DNA of 64,000 nucleotides, from the NCBI RefSeq assembly GCF_014638845.1, contig NZ_BMFP01000001.1, forward strand, positions 1-64,000. The letters run 5' to 3'. Source of the stretch: Pontibacter amylolyticus. Lineage in GTDB: Bacteria > Bacteroidota > Bacteroidia > Cytophagales > Hymenobacteraceae. The position numbers and the translations under genes were made by a program. Positions 62,978 to 64,000 of this stretch are shown here, one piece after another (position 1 is the stretch's first letter; every line of letters begins with the position of its first letter). Below the pieces are notes generated by a model, which had not been told where the DNA came from, searched no databases, and worked only from the letters and a program-made list of their open reading frames with translations.

Positions 62978-64000
62978 TTAATTAAGTAGTCTTAAACCAA
63001 AGCTGATCACGTTGGCATCCGGGCCACGATTGTCTTTGAACAGGTCGTTCATGTTGTATTTCACAAACAGGTCCAGGTTGCCGTAGCCTACCACCCCAGT
63101 CAGACCATACTGAAAATCACTCAGGTTATAGCTGCTTCGTATCTTTTCCTTCTGCGTCTTGCCGCCGTCTTCAAACTTGAACTTAGAGTGGGCGCCCAGG
63201 CGGTAGCCTGCAAACGGACCAACCCCGATCTTAAATCCTTCTTTTCCGTTCTGGCGCTTGAACTTCAGCATCGGCATCAGCGGTACGTTTACAGAAGAGT
63301 GCGTCAGTTTGGACTTGTCGTAGTTGATCTCCGTTTCACGTCTGAAGTAAGTCACGTCATTCACATCCTCTTCGATCACAAAGTTGCGGTCGAACATATA
63401 GTTGTTGAAAGCGAACTCCATACCGGACATCAGGTAGAAGGGGCTCTTGCGACCACCGATCTGAGAGTTGAGGTGCCAGTTGAGGCTCACGTAGCGAGAC
63501 CCAAGCGGCTTCAGGTCGGGTACCTGCTGGTTGTCCGTGTTCAGAAACGTGTTCAGGCCCAGGTCCAGGTCAAAATTGTAACGGGTGGCTTTGTACTTCT
63601 TCTCTTCATTGTGGGCACGGATGCTGTCACGTTCGGCCCGGTTCGGCACGTTCACGTCGACTTTGGTGTTGCCGTCCTTTTCTTCTATCTCTACATCAAT
63701 CTTGATATTCTTATTGATGCGGATCTCATGCTTTTCTTTTGTCACCTTGCCATCCTGATCAGTTTCCTGCACGGTGATGGTGACCGTTTCAGGGTTGTTG
63801 TCATCTTTGCCAAACACTACCGTCGTTTCCTGCGACTTCAGTTCCTTGTTGGCGCCGTCCATACGGTCCACCTGGTCTACATACTTATTCAGGACGCGCA
63901 TCAGGGAGTCGAGGCTGTAGTTTTCGAAAGCTTTGAGCTGCTCCATGTTCTGCAGGTATAGCACCATTTTAGCGCCATTGGCCATTTTCACAACGATCGT
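62978..64000 (-). CDS. Outer-membrane beta-barrel-type protein, 5' end beyond the window
   Basis: A partial gene of unknown function; more than 337 codons are visible and the frame stays open through position 64000. The N-terminal part has an apparent helical stretch (ENYSLDSLMRVLNKYVDQVDRMD). A highly charged beta region (VTITVQETDQDGKVTKEKHE) follows, and from about residue 140 there is an eight-strand-barrel-like C-terminal domain (FDLDLGLNTFLN, YVSLNWHLNSQIGG, GPFAGYRLGAHSKF), similar to PorT/OmpA-like barrels of Bacteroidota. It contains an AGGTATAG word at 63954-63961. The first in-frame GTG and ATG at 63991 and 63985 are unlikely starts because no signal peptide follows. Confidence 0.6.
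   Translation of the reverse strand, partial: TIVVKMANGAKMVLYLQNMEQLKAFENYSLDSLMRVLNKYVDQVDRMDGANKELKSQETTVVFGKDDNNPETVTITVQETDQDGKVTKEKHEIRINKNIKIDVEIEEKDGNTKVDVNVPNRAERDSIRAHNEEKKYKATRYNFDLDLGLNTFLNTDNQQVPDLKPLGSRYVSLNWHLNSQIGGRKSPFYLMSGMEFAFNNYMFDRNFVIEEDVNDVTYFRRETEINYDKSKLTHSSVNVPLMPMLKFKRQNGKEGFKIGVGPFAGYRLGAHSKFKFEDGGKTQKEKIRSSYNLSDFQYGLTGVVGYGNLDLFVKYNMNDLFKDNRGPDANVISFGLRLLN

Larger units (their letters stand above)
112..63961. repeat. Dispersed word AGGTATA(G), about 120 copies
   Basis: Reading the whole window by eye I find about 120 copies of AGGTATA or its complement TATACCT, on both strands. About 79 extend to AGGTATAG/CTATACCT and about 34 to CAGGTATAG/CTATACCTG. For equal base composition the expected numbers are about 8, 2 and 0.5. 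Examples: 112-119, 1330-1337, 20671, 30092-30099, 40924-40931, 49718-49725, 51274-51281 and 63954-63961. Copies occur in genes in different reading frames and in gaps. They are sparser in conserved genes: gatB has one and ccoG two. Counts are manual and may be off by several. Confidence 0.9.

Noticed and set aside
1..64000. tRNA, rRNA, CRISPR or riboswitch signals
   Set aside because: I looked for TPsiC-like segments with cloverleaf partners, regularly spaced direct repeats, and FMN/cobalamin/TPP-type leaders, and found none I could support.

Overview
The window looks like part of a chromosome from a member of the Bacteroidota, most likely Cytophagales (Hymenobacteraceae such as Pontibacter is my best guess). 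This is inferred from the gene content and promoters. There is a SusC/RagA-type receptor, a TonB receptor paired with a DUF4249 lipoprotein, a DUF4369-TlpA thioredoxin lipoprotein, a lipidated Omp85 protein of TamL type, a fused CcoN-CcoO oxidase subunit, and several upstream sequences matching the Bacteroidota -7 element TAnnTTTG. I see no rRNA or tRNA gene, CRISPR array, intact insertion sequence or prophage.

Layout. Positions 118-4660 hold cell-envelope genes: an M1 aminopeptidase, an L,D-transpeptidase and an azurin-fold lipoprotein. Positions 4828-15251 are a complete cbb3 oxidase locus: an FNR-like regulator, copper ATPase CcoI, CcoS, CcoNO, CcoQ, CcoP, CcoG, CcoH and a DsbD-like/TauE membrane protein. 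Positions 15351-20365 continue with a universal stress protein, an orphan cyclic-nucleotide-binding domain and three membrane proteins (DUF2254, DUF389, a voltage-gated channel). Positions 20387-29749 carry alanine racemase, an M20 amidohydrolase and a signalling block (a six-PAS hybrid kinase, a PAS kinase and an NtrC-type regulator). Positions 30126-43406 are mixed metabolism and transport, ending in merR-dprA. Positions 43610-52054 are housekeeping genes (alaS, gatB, pcm, riboflavin synthase). Positions 52425-64000 hold a DUF4249/TonB receptor pair, PAP2-hemF, a fused 2-oxoacid dehydrogenase E1, TamL, an rRNA/tRNA methyltransferase and a partial beta-barrel gene.

How the genes work together. 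Three promoters in the oxidase locus (ccoI, ccoNO, ccoG) share one design: two FNR-class half-site palindromes whose centres are exactly 22 bp apart, with the proximal one at the same distance from the -7 element. The FNR-like gene next door is the obvious candidate activator, giving a low-oxygen switch for building and copper-loading the terminal oxidase.

The most striking signal is not a gene. The word AGGTATA/TATACCT occurs about 120 times by my reading, roughly once per 530 bp, on both strands, inside genes and between them. About 8 would be expected by chance. Its 8-mer AGGTATAG occurs about 79 times, against about 2 expected. Some copies form inverted pairs at gene ends, and several overlap stop codons. 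This resembles HIP1 of cyanobacteria or the DNA uptake sequences of Neisseria and Pasteurellaceae. I know of no described equivalent in this group. Several intergenic regions also hold long inverted repeats whose arms are themselves tandem repeats.
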